From positions 1-64,000 of the forward strand of contig CAMBEC010000003.1 in the NCBI GenBank assembly GCA_945865485.1: a stretch of DNA of 64,000 nucleotides, given 5' to 3'. The position numbers and the translations under genes are program-made. Below the pieces are notes generated by a model, which was given only the letters and a program-made list of their open reading frames with translations, was not told the DNA's origin and searched no databases. Source of the stretch: Rickettsia typhi (GTDB lineage: Bacteria; Pseudomonadota; Alphaproteobacteria; Rickettsiales; Rickettsiaceae). Shown here piece after piece: positions 46,702 through 56,017 of this stretch (the first letter of the stretch is position 1; every line of letters begins with the position of its first letter).

Positions 46702-47608
46702 TAATACAATTACTAGCACAAGAGAGGATGCAACAAATAGGCGTTTTGGTAAAATTGATCAGTTGATCTCGGTATTAACTTTTGGTTTTGGAGGGACAAA
46801 ACCTGTAATTGCTGTACTTAGACTCGATGGGGTCATAGGTAAAGTAGGGGCGATGAAATCCGGACTTACGCTTTGCTCACTTAATAAATTGATCGAAAAA
46901 ATGTTTAAGACTGAACGTTTGAAAGCTATTTGTCTTGCCATAAATTCGCCTGGCGGTTCACCAGTTCAATCGGAATTAATAGCAAGCAGAATAATAGAAC
47001 TTGCTAAAGAAAAAGATATTCCTGTATATAGTTTTATAGAGGATGTTGCTGCTTCAGGAGGGTACTGGTTAGCGTGTGCAGGAGACAAAATTTTTGCTAA
47101 TAGAAGTTCTATTGTAGGAAGTATAGGTGTTATAGCAGCTGGCTTTGGTTTTCATGAGGCTATAGAGAAGCTGGGAATCGAAAGAAGAGTATATACACAG
47201 GGTAAGACGAAATCTGTCCTTGACCCATTCCAGCCTGAAAAAGAGTCGGATGTAAAAATTATCAAAAAAATTCAGAAAGATATTCATGACCATTTTATCG
47301 ATACTGTAAAAGAAAGAAGAGGTGGAAAGCTTACTCAAACTGATGAAATAATTTTTAATGGAGAATTTTGGTCTGGTCAAACCGCGCTTGATTATGGTTT
47401 GGTTGATGGCATAGATAGTTTATACTCATTTATTCAAGAAAAATTTGGCGATGAGGTAAAAATCGAGTATATAGAACAAAAACAATCTTGGTTTAAGAAG
47501 CGTTTTGGTGTAAGCCTTCAGTCCAAAGAATTTACTGATAATTTAGCGAGTAGCCTCATCGAGTCAGCTGAAAAAAAGCTTATACAAAGTAAGTTTGATA
47601 TTTTTTGA
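46670..47608 (+). CDS. sppA: S49-family signal-peptide peptidase-like protease
   Basis: 312 residues. Serine-lysine peptidase of family S49: INSPGGSPVQSELI, the Ser in VAASGGYW (about Ser129) and the Lys in QGKTKSVLDPF (about Lys181) match the SohB/SppA-short dyad. There is no strong N-terminal span, unlike many SppA proteins. AGAGGTG before the ATG supports this start within the previous gene. Likely degrades signal peptides or misfolded membrane proteins. Confidence 0.88.
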   Translation: MKRFQVKNRNSNTITSTREDATNRRFGKIDQLISVLTFGFGGTKPVIAVLRLDGVIGKVGAMKSGLTLCSLNKLIEKMFKTERLKAICLAINSPGGSPVQSELIASRIIELAKEKDIPVYSFIEDVAASGGYWLACAGDKIFANRSSIVGSIGVIAAGFGFHEAIEKLGIERRVYTQGKTKSVLDPFQPEKESDVKIIKKIQKDIHDHFIDTVKERRGGKLTQTDEIIFNGEFWSGQTALDYGLVDGIDSLYSFIQEKFGDEVKIEYIEQKQSWFKKRFGVSLQSKEFTDNLASSLIESAEKKLIQSKFDIF

Positions 47609-47654
47609 TAAAAAATCCTGAGCTTGACTTGTGGATTTTGTTGAGCATAAGAAG

Positions 47655-47783
47655 ATACCGGATCAAGTCCGGTATGATTGTATTTTTATACGCGGGCAGT
47701 TATCCTGGAATAAAATACTTTCATCCTGAACTTGTTTCAGGATCTTATACGATTGGAAGAAGACCCGGGATCAAGCCAGGTAT
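47655..47783. repeat. Cluster of three palindromic repeats after sppA
   Basis: Three 21-nt cores: 47655-47675 (ATACCGGA-TCAAG-TCCGGTAT, perfect arms), 47723-47743 (ATCCTGAA-CTTGT-TTCAGGAT, perfect arms) and 47763-47783 (ACCCGGGA-TCAAG-CCAGGTAT, degenerate). They fill the gap between sppA and mutS and contrast with the AT-rich surroundings. Confidence 0.85.
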
Positions 47784-47876
47784 GACCTATGTTGCCTAAG
47801 CGGATCACCTTATAATTCCAGACCTATCTGTTAAATATAAATACGTTAATAATAAATCCTGAATAATTCAAAAATT

Positions 47877-50528
47877 ATGCATCTAGAGCAGTTTAAAGAA
47901 AAATATAATTACCCAAATGCTACGCAAGTAATGAGGCAATATTTGGATATCAAGTTTGCTAATATTGAATGTTTAGTGTTATTCAGAATGGGAGACTTTT
48001 ATGAACTGTTTTATGAAGATGCTATCACAGCCAGTAGAGTTCTTGGTATAGCTCTTACGAAACGAGGTAAGACTGGGGAAAGTGAGATTGCTATGTGTGG
48101 TGTACCGTATCATGCTTTGTTTAATTATCTCAATAAATTGCTTGAAGAAGGCTTTAAGGTAGCTATTTGTGATCAGATGGAGACGCCAGAGGAAGCAAAA
48201 AAGAGAGGGGGGTATAAGGCCGTTGTTAATAGGTCTATTACAAGAATTATTACTCCTGGCACAATTATCGAAGAATCTTTGCTGGAGGCAGGTACACCGA
48301 ATTATTTGGTTAGTATAGCTGTTGAAAACAAATCAGCAGCAATTGCTTCTGTTGATCTGTCAACTTCTGAAATCTCAGTGATTACAATTCCAGAAGCTGA
48401 AATAATAAACGAGATTGCAAGGCTTTCGCCAAAAGAAGTTTTACTGGCTGAAAAATATCGATCAAATGAACTGGCATCAAAAATAGGAGGGCAACTTAGC
48501 AAGATGATCTCTTTCCAAGTTGACAGTTTTTATGCTGTTGCTAAATGCGAAAAGATTATTCTAGAATTTTATAAAATTAGCGATTTATCAGCTATAGGCA
48601 ACCTAAGTAGTTCTGGGGTTTCCGCTGTTGGTAGCTTATTAGAGTATGTATCGCTAACCCAAAAAGAGAATATGCCAAAGTTGCCTAAGCCAAAAATTTT
48701 GAATTACTTTAAATTTATGAGCATTGATGCCTCAACGCGTCGAAATCTAGAAATTACCAATGTCCAAAATGGTGGATTAAAAGGTAGTTTATTTTCTTGT
48801 ATCGATGAAACTATAACAAAGGCAGGAAGTAGATTGCTTTATCAATATATATTAGCACCACTTTTGGATATTGTGGCTATAAACAAGCGATTAGAGACTA
48901 CTGCATTTTTTTATGACAATATGTTGCTAACTGAGGCTGTTCGCAAATCCTTAAGTAAAACGGGTGACCTTGAGCGTTGTATTACTCGTATTAATATGCG
49001 TAGAAGCACTCCCAAAGATCTCCTTAGTATTAAATACACTATTGAGATAGCAGAAAAAATTATGGCAGATTTTGTAAATTTAAAAGGCTTAGGCATAAAT
49101 GAAAATATAGAAAATATCATAAAGCCACTAATTGGTTTGCATTCATTATATGAAATTATCGATGAGTCTATTCGAGAAGATGCTTCGAACTCGATTTCTG
49201 ATGGAAAAATCATCAAACTTGATTATCATCCTAAAGTTTCCCAACTACATGATTTATTAGATAATGGGCGCAGTAAAATAGAACAAATTCGAGATAAATA
49301 TCGCAAGGAAACTGGAATAGACTCGCTTAAAATTACAAATAATAACGTAATTGGTTTATTTATTGAGGTCACCTCAAGGCATGCAAATAAAATTGTGGAT
49401 GATAAGTTTATTCACAGACAAACGACTATAAATTCAATTCGATATACCACGGCGGAGTTGCAGGAACTTGAAAGCAATATGGTCAATGCAAAGCTTCTTG
49501 TTGTTAATTTGGAACAAGAATTATATGATAAAATATGCTCGCAAGTTATTGATAATCATCAGTTGTTATTAACTTTAGCGAATGCCTTGAGTCAGCTTGA
49601 TGTTTACTGTAGCTATGCGTTTACCGCCAAGAAGTATGATTACTGTAGACCAAAATTAACTGGAAACTTGGTTTTTAGCATAATAGGAGGTAGGCACCCG
49701 GTGGTGGAAAGGGTTTTGGCAAAGTCTAATGATTGTTTTATTCAAAATGATTGTCAATTGTCTATGGATGAAAGAATATGGCTTATTACGGGACCAAATA
49801 TGGCCGGTAAAAGTACTTTTTTAAGGCAAAATGCTCTTATTTCAATACTTGCTCAAATTGGTTCTTTTGTTCCGGCGGTTAGTGCTGAAATTGGTATAGT
49901 AGATAAAATTTTTAGTCGTATTGGGGCTGGTGATGATTTGGGCAGAGGTCAATCTACTTTCATGCTGGAAATGCTTGAAACATCTGCAATTCTCGCTCAA
50001 GCTACCCATCAATCGCTCATTATATTAGATGAAGTAGGTCGTGGTACGTCAACTTATGACGGTGTTGCAATTGCCTGGTCAGTGCTTGAGCATATACATG
50101 ATAAAATAAGAGCGCGTTGTTTATTTGCTACCCATTATCATGAACTTACTGCAATGGAAGAAATTTTACCGAGTCTAGCAAATTACACAGTTGATATTGA
50201 CGATAATGGTGAACATATTTTGTTTTTACACAAAATTAAAAAAGGTTCGGCAGATAGATCTTACGGTATTCATGTTGCACAGCTTGCTGGTTTGCCAAAG
50301 TCAGTTATCCAGAAGGCAAAGGAGCTGCTAAACAAATTAGAAAAAGATTCTATGAAGTCTGGTAAAAAAGTACTTAAGGATGAATCGCATAATATGAATT
50401 TATTTGCATTAAACCCAAGTTCAGAAGCGCATAAAAACCTGCATGATGAGATAAGCAAAGTAGATCCAGACAAATTGTCACCAAGAGAAGCGCTAGACAT
50501 AATGTATTTTCTTAAATCTATTACTTAG
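47877..50528 (+). CDS. mutS: DNA mismatch repair protein MutS
   Basis: 883 residues. Recognises mismatches and starts repair. Domain I has the mismatch-reading FRMGDFYELFYEDA (Phe-x-Glu); domains II-IV are in order; the ATPase has Walker A GPNMAGKSTFLRQ, Walker B IILDEVGRGTSTYDG and ATHYHEL. The protein is complete and of normal length. It starts a plus-strand set after a repeat-rich gap. Confidence 0.97.
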   Translation: MHLEQFKEKYNYPNATQVMRQYLDIKFANIECLVLFRMGDFYELFYEDAITASRVLGIALTKRGKTGESEIAMCGVPYHALFNYLNKLLEEGFKVAICDQMETPEEAKKRGGYKAVVNRSITRIITPGTIIEESLLEAGTPNYLVSIAVENKSAAIASVDLSTSEISVITIPEAEIINEIARLSPKEVLLAEKYRSNELASKIGGQLSKMISFQVDSFYAVAKCEKIILEFYKISDLSAIGNLSSSGVSAVGSLLEYVSLTQKENMPKLPKPKILNYFKFMSIDASTRRNLEITNVQNGGLKGSLFSCIDETITKAGSRLLYQYILAPLLDIVAINKRLETTAFFYDNMLLTEAVRKSLSKTGDLERCITRINMRRSTPKDLLSIKYTIEIAEKIMADFVNLKGLGINENIENIIKPLIGLHSLYEIIDESIREDASNSISDGKIIKLDYHPKVSQLHDLLDNGRSKIEQIRDKYRKETGIDSLKITNNNVIGLFIEVTSRHANKIVDDKFIHRQTTINSIRYTTAELQELESNMVNAKLLVVNLEQELYDKICSQVIDNHQLLLTLANALSQLDVYCSYAFTAKKYDYCRPKLTGNLVFSIIGGRHPVVERVLAKSNDCFIQNDCQLSMDERIWLITGPNMAGKSTFLRQNALISILAQIGSFVPAVSAEIGIVDKIFSRIGAGDDLGRGQSTFMLEMLETSAILAQATHQSLIILDEVGRGTSTYDGVAIAWSVLEHIHDKIRARCLFATHYHELTAMEEILPSLANYTVDIDDNGEHILFLHKIKKGSADRSYGIHVAQLAGLPKSVIQKAKELLNKLEKDSMKSGKKVLKDESHNMNLFALNPSSEAHKNLHDEISKVDPDKLSPREALDIMYFLKSIT

Positions 50529-50574
50529 TAGATAATGCGAAGCTTAACTCATAATCTCATGCAATTCTAAGAAG

Positions 50575-50596
50575 ATGCTAAATCTAAGTTCAGCAT
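50575..50596. repeat. Palindromic repeat, degenerate
   Basis: A 22-base element starting ATGCTAAA and ending TTCAGCAT followed by GACA, between mutS and the first methyltransferase gene. It resembles the repeat family with mismatches. Confidence 0.5.
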
Positions 50597-50745
50597 GACA
50601 TAATTATTGCTGCCTCCTTGAACTAAGGTAACCATTTTTTTATTGGTAGGACTTAATAATGTCAATTAAATTTATATCAAAATATTGACTATTACGGTGC
50701 AATCTAGTACAAAGTCTCATGTAAAAAAATTCATTGTAAATTATT

Positions 50746-52089
50746 ATGGCAACTAAACAAAAAACTGTAAAAACAAAAGACTTAAAAGGCTTAAAAGAAG
50801 TTCAAGAACATTATTTGGATTATCCTTATCCGCTTAGAAATCCAGAAGATGACAAAACCAGGTTGCTCAAGGTTTATGGCGACTATCTTGGTGAAATTAA
50901 TCACTGGCTTTTTGATGCCAAGAAAGACTTTAAAAAGGGGTTCCGTGTTCTGATTGCCGGAGGAGGGACTGGAGATTCTACGGTTTATTTAGCTGAGCAG
51001 TTAAAGGATACTGATGCTGAGGTGATTTATTTAGATTTTAGTAAGAACTCTATGGCTATTGCGCAGAAGAGAGCGGAATATCGTGGCCTTACTAATATAA
51101 CATGGATCCATGATAGCATATTAAATATCCCAGCGCTTAAACTAGGAAAATTTGACTATATAACATGTACAGGTGTTTTACACCACCTTGAATCTCCAGA
51201 TGTTGGGCTGAAAGTGCTTGCTGATTCCCTTACTGATGATGGAGGTATGGGGATCATGGTTTATGCCCAATACGGTAGAACAGCAGTTTACCAAATTCAG
51301 GATATGCTTAAAATAGTAAATGAAGGAATTACCTCCCGACAAGAAGAAGTAAAGAATGGCTGGCAAGTTGTTAATGCATTACCCAATACTAATTGGTATA
51401 AGAGAGGAGCAGAATTGCTTGGAGACCATATTAATCATGGTGATGTTGGTATGTATGATATGTTCCTGCATAAACAAGATAGGGCCTATACTGTGCCTCA
51501 ATTGTATGAATTTGTTGAAAAAGCTGGTTTAAATTTCGTTGATTATAATTCGCCCCATAGCAGAATAATGCTAAAACCTGAAACTTATTTTCAGGATCCT
51601 GAGTTTTTAAAAAAAATTAAGGCAATGGATAAGTGGAAACAGCAGGCCGTATGTGAAATTATGTGCGGATCTATTATTAAACATAGTTTCTATGTTTCTA
51701 AGAAGAAAAAACCAATAGCAAAAATAACTGACATGGATAATATTCCATATATTTATACAGTCAGTAATCTTCCGGCTCAAATTGCAGATTACATAAAAAA
51801 CAATCAGAGCCTTATCGGTTCAAGAATAGGTTTCTCATTTAAATCAGATTTTCTTGCTGATGTAACGATTAATATTTCTGTTTCTAATTACACTGAGCAT
51901 TTATTCAGAAATATGATAAGCGGTGATAAGTCCTTAGGAGAGCTTCATAAAGCAATTGAAAAAGATCTTGGTAAGAAAGTAAGCGACACTGAATTCCTTG
52001 GTGAGTTAAATAGGATTTTTCCAGTAATGGAGGAAGTCGGAGCATTGCTGTTTAGAAATAAAAAAGTTTCTATTGCGCCACTATATTAA
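50746..52089 (+). CDS. Class I SAM-dependent methyltransferase of the YPYP type
   Basis: 447 residues. An N-terminal segment HYLDYPYPLRNPEDDKTRLL precedes the SAM-binding site VLIAGGGTGDSTVYLA (about 69-84), then YLDFSKNSMAIAQKRA and the motif-IV-like DYITCTGVLHHL. This order of YPYP and an AGGGTG motif is seen in methyltransferases related to the protein-lysine methyltransferases that modify OmpB in Rickettsia. A C-terminal part (about 315-447) looks like a regulatory or winged-helix domain. It lies two genes before another methyltransferase, with a barrel protein between. Confidence 0.82.
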   Translation: MATKQKTVKTKDLKGLKEVQEHYLDYPYPLRNPEDDKTRLLKVYGDYLGEINHWLFDAKKDFKKGFRVLIAGGGTGDSTVYLAEQLKDTDAEVIYLDFSKNSMAIAQKRAEYRGLTNITWIHDSILNIPALKLGKFDYITCTGVLHHLESPDVGLKVLADSLTDDGGMGIMVYAQYGRTAVYQIQDMLKIVNEGITSRQEEVKNGWQVVNALPNTNWYKRGAELLGDHINHGDVGMYDMFLHKQDRAYTVPQLYEFVEKAGLNFVDYNSPHSRIMLKPETYFQDPEFLKKIKAMDKWKQQAVCEIMCGSIIKHSFYVSKKKKPIAKITDMDNIPYIYTVSNLPAQIADYIKNNQSLIGSRIGFSFKSDFLADVTINISVSNYTEHLFRNMISGDKSLGELHKAIEKDLGKKVSDTEFLGELNRIFPVMEEVGALLFRNKKVSIAPLY

Positions 52090-52148
52090 TTTGTTTTTGA
52101 ATTGTCATTTAGAGGAAAATTTCTTATAACTCTGAATACAACGCAGTC

Positions 52149-52210
52149 ATCCTGAACTTGTTTCAGGATCTCCTTTTTCATTGCCTGAGATACCGGATCA
52201 AGTCCGGTAT
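52149..52210. repeat. Pair of palindromic repeats between methyltransferase and OMP genes
   Basis: Two perfect 21-nt cores: 52149-52169 (ATCCTGAA-CTTGT-TTCAGGAT) and 52190-52210 (ATACCGGA-TCAAG-TCCGGTAT). The same two sequences occur after sppA at 47723 and 47655, but in the opposite order. Confidence 0.88.
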
Positions 52211-52335
52211 GACGATGTAAGGCGACCTGAATTTGTAATGTTTGTCAGTAATGCTATTTTTATTTGACCGCAAAATTTTGTTATATATAATCCAAGACTA
52301 ATTTTCTGGCTTATTTATTAATTAAGAAAGGTTTT

Positions 52336-53109
52336 ATGAAAATAGTCACGCGAGGCGTAAGGGCTGCTTTACTAACAAATACAATTTTGTTTTCAATAAG
52401 CACTGCATGTGCAAATAATGCCGAAGATAGATACATATATATTGGGACAGAATTAGGGATTTCTGAGCCAATAGTAAAAAGTTTTGTAGATAAAGATACA
52501 GATGCAAAGTTTAGGTTAAAGCAGTCAAGAATGGTTGGAGGGCGTATTGGTTATAGTTTTTATCCCAATATGATGGTAGAAATTTCTGGAACATACCAAC
52601 CAAAATATGGACTTACATATTTATTGCCTGTAAAACCAGTTACCTTCGGTGGAATTGTTGTAGCAAATATTCCGAGGACGCCTGGTAGGACCAAGGTATC
52701 CGCTAATGTATATACAGCAAATTTCATATACGAATTTAGCGAGCAATTCGCTAAATTAAAGCCATATGTAATTTTGGGTGCGGGTATAGCAAGACTTTCT
52801 ATAAGGCCTACCATTACCACCACTGATGCCTTAGCTCCTATCGGTCTTGGTAATAAATTTGAATTTTTTAGAATCACAAAAAATACTGTAAATTGTTTTG
52901 CATGGCAGGCAGGTGGAGGGGTAGCTAGAGATTTATCCGAAAATATAAGCGTAGATTTTGGTGCGAAGTTACAGGTTGTAAATAACATTAAAGTGAAATA
53001 TGATACCTTCGACATCCAAACACAATCTTTTGTGGCCCAAAAGCCAATTAAGAAAACGATTGGTGTTGGTGAATTTACCCTTGGATTTACGTTCAAGATT
53101 CCCGTTTAA
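52336..53109 (+). CDS. Outer-membrane beta-barrel protein
   Basis: 257 residues. Signal peptide about 1-27 (ends STACA-N). The mature part alternates polar and hydrophobic residues in strands, for example YIYIGTELGISEP, MVGGRIGYSFYPNMMVEISGTY, TANFIYEFSEQFAKLKPYVILGAG and GEFTLGFTFKI, the look of an 8-stranded OmpA/OmpW-type or surface-antigen barrel. The last residue is Val rather than the usual Phe. Rickettsial adhesins such as Adr1/Adr2 have similar size, but identity with these cannot be claimed. It is preceded and followed by methyltransferase genes, the latter only 22 bases on. Confidence 0.8.
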   Translation: MKIVTRGVRAALLTNTILFSISTACANNAEDRYIYIGTELGISEPIVKSFVDKDTDAKFRLKQSRMVGGRIGYSFYPNMMVEISGTYQPKYGLTYLLPVKPVTFGGIVVANIPRTPGRTKVSANVYTANFIYEFSEQFAKLKPYVILGAGIARLSIRPTITTTDALAPIGLGNKFEFFRITKNTVNCFAWQAGGGVARDLSENISVDFGAKLQVVNNIKVKYDTFDIQTQSFVAQKPIKKTIGVGEFTLGFTFKIPV

Positions 53110-53131
53110 TAAAAATTGAATTATTTAGATT

Positions 53132-54709
53132 ATGACAAATACAACAGAAATATATGCATATGATGAGATGCCATATGAAAGCTATCCTTATGCACAAAGT
53201 AGTCCAGAAAAATTAGCTACTCTTGGTAGATTGTTTGGAATGAATCCTCCTAAGATTGAAACAGCTAGAGTTCTAGAGCTTGGAAGTGCAGCTGGTGGAA
53301 ACCTTATTCCTCATGCAGTACATTATCCTAAGGGACATTATGTAGGTGTAGATTTGTCCAAAGTACAAGTTGAGGACGGTCAGAAGCATATTAAGGCGAT
53401 GGGGCTAAAAAATATTGAACTTAAGCATTGCTCTATTACCGATGTTGATGAGTCGTTTGGTAAGTTTGACTATATAATTTGTCATGGCGTTTTTTCTTGG
53501 GTTCCAGAATTTGTACAAGATAAAATCTTTGAGGTATGTAATAAAAATTTATCAGAGAATGGTATAGCATACATTAGTTATAATACCCTTCCTGGCTGGA
53601 ATATGGTCAGAACCGTTAGGGATATGATGATGTATCATGCAAAGGGTTTTGTTTCTCCGCTTGATAAAGTTGCTCAGGCGCGTGCATTGCTTGCTTTTGT
53701 AAAAGAGAGTTTAGAGGGGCAAGATACTCCATATGCAAAAATGTTATCTCAGGAAGCTGAGCTATTATCAAAACAAGGTGATCATTATATTAGACACGAA
53801 CACCTTGAAGATAATAATAAGCAGTTCTATTTTACTGATTTTATGGCAGATGCTGCAAAACAAGGCTTGCAATACCTATCAGATGTGGCTCTATCGACGA
53901 TGTATTTAGGAAACATGAAACCATCGGTAATTGAGAAATTGCAAAGTTTAAATGACATAGTAAAAACTGAGCAATATCTAGATTTCATTAACAATAGAAG
54001 GTTTAGAAGCACGTTGCTTTGTCATGGTAACGTAGCAATAAATAGGTCATTAAATAACGATAATATTAAAGAATTTGCTATTTCATTGGATATCGCTCCT
54101 GAGAAACCTTTTAATCAAAAAGATTTAGAGAGTAATGAAGTTGTTAAATTCTTCTTTAAGGGTGATGAAAATCAGTATGTTTCCTCATCTTCTCCATGGT
54201 TAAAAGCTGCGCTTTATGTTTTTGCTGAATATAAGGGGTACCCTTTGAAATTTGAAACTATTATTGAAAAAGCTAATAAACTTTTCAAGAATGATTGTAA
54301 GGCCCAGATAGAAGCTGATTTGCTTGGTAATGCTATGAATCTGGTAATGAAGGGATACATGGAAATTTCTTTATTTGAAAGAGATAAGTCTAAAGTAAAT
54401 CTTGAAAAACCAACATTAAGTAATTTGGCTTTATATCAGGTAAACAATACTAGTAGCACTTGGGTTACTGGGTTTAATCATGCTCCAGTGGGTATCAATA
54501 TATTTGATCGTTTTGCTCTTAAATATATGGATGGTAAAAATACTAAGAAACAAATTCTTGATAATTTAGTCAAAGAAGTGACTGATGGGCAATTGACTGT
54601 AAATAAAGATAATATGAAAATTGAGGATCCTAAAGAAGTTAGGAAAGAACTTGTGGCATACCTTGATAATACGATTACAAGGCTATCAACTCTTGGAGTT
54701 TTTGAATAA
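53132..54709 (+). CDS. PKMT-like methyltransferase with regulatory domain
   Basis: 525 residues. N-terminal YDEMPYESYPYAQSSPEKLA and GRLFGMNPP, then the SAM site VLELGSAAGGNLIP (about 47-60), DLSKVQVEDGQ and FDYIICHGVFSWVPE. Middle and C-terminal parts fit the methyltransferase-regulatory-domain (PF10119) and winged-helix layout known from Rickettsia protein lysine methyltransferases PKMT1/PKMT2, which methylate the outer-membrane protein OmpB. It directly follows the barrel-protein gene and its stop shares a base with the tilS ATG. The substrate is unknown. Confidence 0.85.
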   Translation: MTNTTEIYAYDEMPYESYPYAQSSPEKLATLGRLFGMNPPKIETARVLELGSAAGGNLIPHAVHYPKGHYVGVDLSKVQVEDGQKHIKAMGLKNIELKHCSITDVDESFGKFDYIICHGVFSWVPEFVQDKIFEVCNKNLSENGIAYISYNTLPGWNMVRTVRDMMMYHAKGFVSPLDKVAQARALLAFVKESLEGQDTPYAKMLSQEAELLSKQGDHYIRHEHLEDNNKQFYFTDFMADAAKQGLQYLSDVALSTMYLGNMKPSVIEKLQSLNDIVKTEQYLDFINNRRFRSTLLCHGNVAINRSLNNDNIKEFAISLDIAPEKPFNQKDLESNEVVKFFFKGDENQYVSSSSPWLKAALYVFAEYKGYPLKFETIIEKANKLFKNDCKAQIEADLLGNAMNLVMKGYMEISLFERDKSKVNLEKPTLSNLALYQVNNTSSTWVTGFNHAPVGINIFDRFALKYMDGKNTKKQILDNLVKEVTDGQLTVNKDNMKIEDPKEVRKELVAYLDNTITRLSTLGVFE

Positions 54710-56007
54710 TGATGCAGAAGAGGTTTGATGATAATATCAACCCTCTGTTATCAGAAATTAGCGAGGCGACTTCCAATGGAGTCGCCTTAAGCGTTTCTGG
54801 GGGTTCTGATTCTATTGCGCTACTACACCTTACATCCAACTGGGCTAAATCTCGAAAAATTCGTCTTGTAGTCTTTAGTGTTAATCATAACTTACGCCCA
54901 GAGTCGTCTGAAGAAATTGAGTTTGTCAAAATGACAGCATCGGGTCTTGGTCATGAATTTTATGAATTGTCCTGGGATAATGGCGGTAATAAAGTGGCAA
55001 TTCAAGAAAGAGCTAGGGACGCACGCTATAGTATGATCAGTAAAAAATGCCATGAATTTGGTATAAACATACTGTTAACTGCTCACCATTTAGATGATAT
55101 GCTTGAGACGTATTTAATGCGTAAAAATAAAAAAAGCAGCATTTTGGGCCTTAGCTATTCAAATAGTTTTTTTTATAATAATACCCAGGTTATTAGGCCT
55201 TTATCATCATTTTTGAAGTCTGAATTAATTGATTATCTAAATAGCTTAAATATAAAATGGTTAGAGGACTCTTCCAATCTTTTAGATGTATATGAGCGTA
55301 ATAGGATTCGCATGGAAATATCTAATGTATCTGAGGAGAAAAAATCTGAATTTTTTGTTGAAATGAGGGCGATAAACAAAAAGGCTAACGCTCTTAATGA
55401 GCGTTTAATTTCTACTATAGCTGAGGCGGTTTCTATTAATAATTTTGGATTTGCTATTATTGATATTGTAAAAATCCGAGATGAGTGTTTGGATATTCAG
55501 ATTCATGTTATTAATTATGTATTGACCATTATCAGTGGCAAGGACCATTTACCTAGATTTCGTAGTACCAAGCAAATAATACATAAACTTAAAACAATGC
55601 AGAAAATTGACAATAGCCTGCATGGTTGCCTTTTAAAGCAAATTAAAGGCAAGTTGTTGGTATTAAGAGAACAACAAGAAATACAATTAACTCCAATTAA
55701 ACTGGGTCATCCCAATACATATTGGGACAATAGATTTATCATTGAATGTAGCAAATCAGAGTATAGTGTTGGCAAATTAACGTTGCTAGAATATATACAA
55801 AAAAGAGATCGGTTTGATCTTAGTGAGCTGTCGCTGATTGTGGATAATAGCCATAAACTTATTTTATTTACCCTACCAGTAATTAAAAGCCTTGAAAAAA
55901 TCGTAGCAATTCCCCATATATCTTACTATGATGAGACTGAACTTGAAGGAGCGTTGAAGGTTATTTTTAGGCCCCACTTTATTTCACGATTTACCCATTT
56001 CTTATAG
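54709..56007 (+). CDS. tilS: tRNA(Ile)-lysidine synthase
   Basis: 432 residues. Adds lysine to C34 of the CAU-anticodon tRNA-Ile so that it reads AUA. The PP-loop [13 protein letters not shown] is at about residues 28-40; the [16 protein letters not shown] motif follows, and the C-terminal half includes the substrate-binding domain. It shares one base with the previous gene and precedes ftsH by 10 bases. tilS-ftsH is a known rickettsial gene order. Confidence 0.94.
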   Translation: MMQKRFDDNINPLLSEISEATSNGVALSVSGGSDSIALLHLTSNWAKSRKIRLVVFSVNHNLRPESSEEIEFVKMTASGLGHEFYELSWDNGGNKVAIQERARDARYSMISKKCHEFGINILLTAHHLDDMLETYLMRKNKKSSILGLSYSNSFFYNNTQVIRPLSSFLKSELIDYLNSLNIKWLEDSSNLLDVYERNRIRMEISNVSEEKKSEFFVEMRAINKKANALNERLISTIAEAVSINNFGFAIIDIVKIRDECLDIQIHVINYVLTIISGKDHLPRFRSTKQIIHKLKTMQKIDNSLHGCLLKQIKGKLLVLREQQEIQLTPIKLGHPNTYWDNRFIIECSKSEYSVGKLTLLEYIQKRDRFDLSELSLIVDNSHKLILFTLPVIKSLEKIVAIPHISYYDETELEGALKVIFRPHFISRFTHFL

Positions 56008-56017
56008 GAAAAATTTA

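Noticed and set aside
47605..47799. 64-codon plus-strand frame after sppA
   Set aside because: It is made almost wholly of palindromic repeat sequence.
52560..53096. 178-codon minus-strand frame opposite the outer-membrane protein gene
   Set aside because: The plus strand encodes a signal peptide and beta strands; the opposite frame is a shadow without recognisable content.
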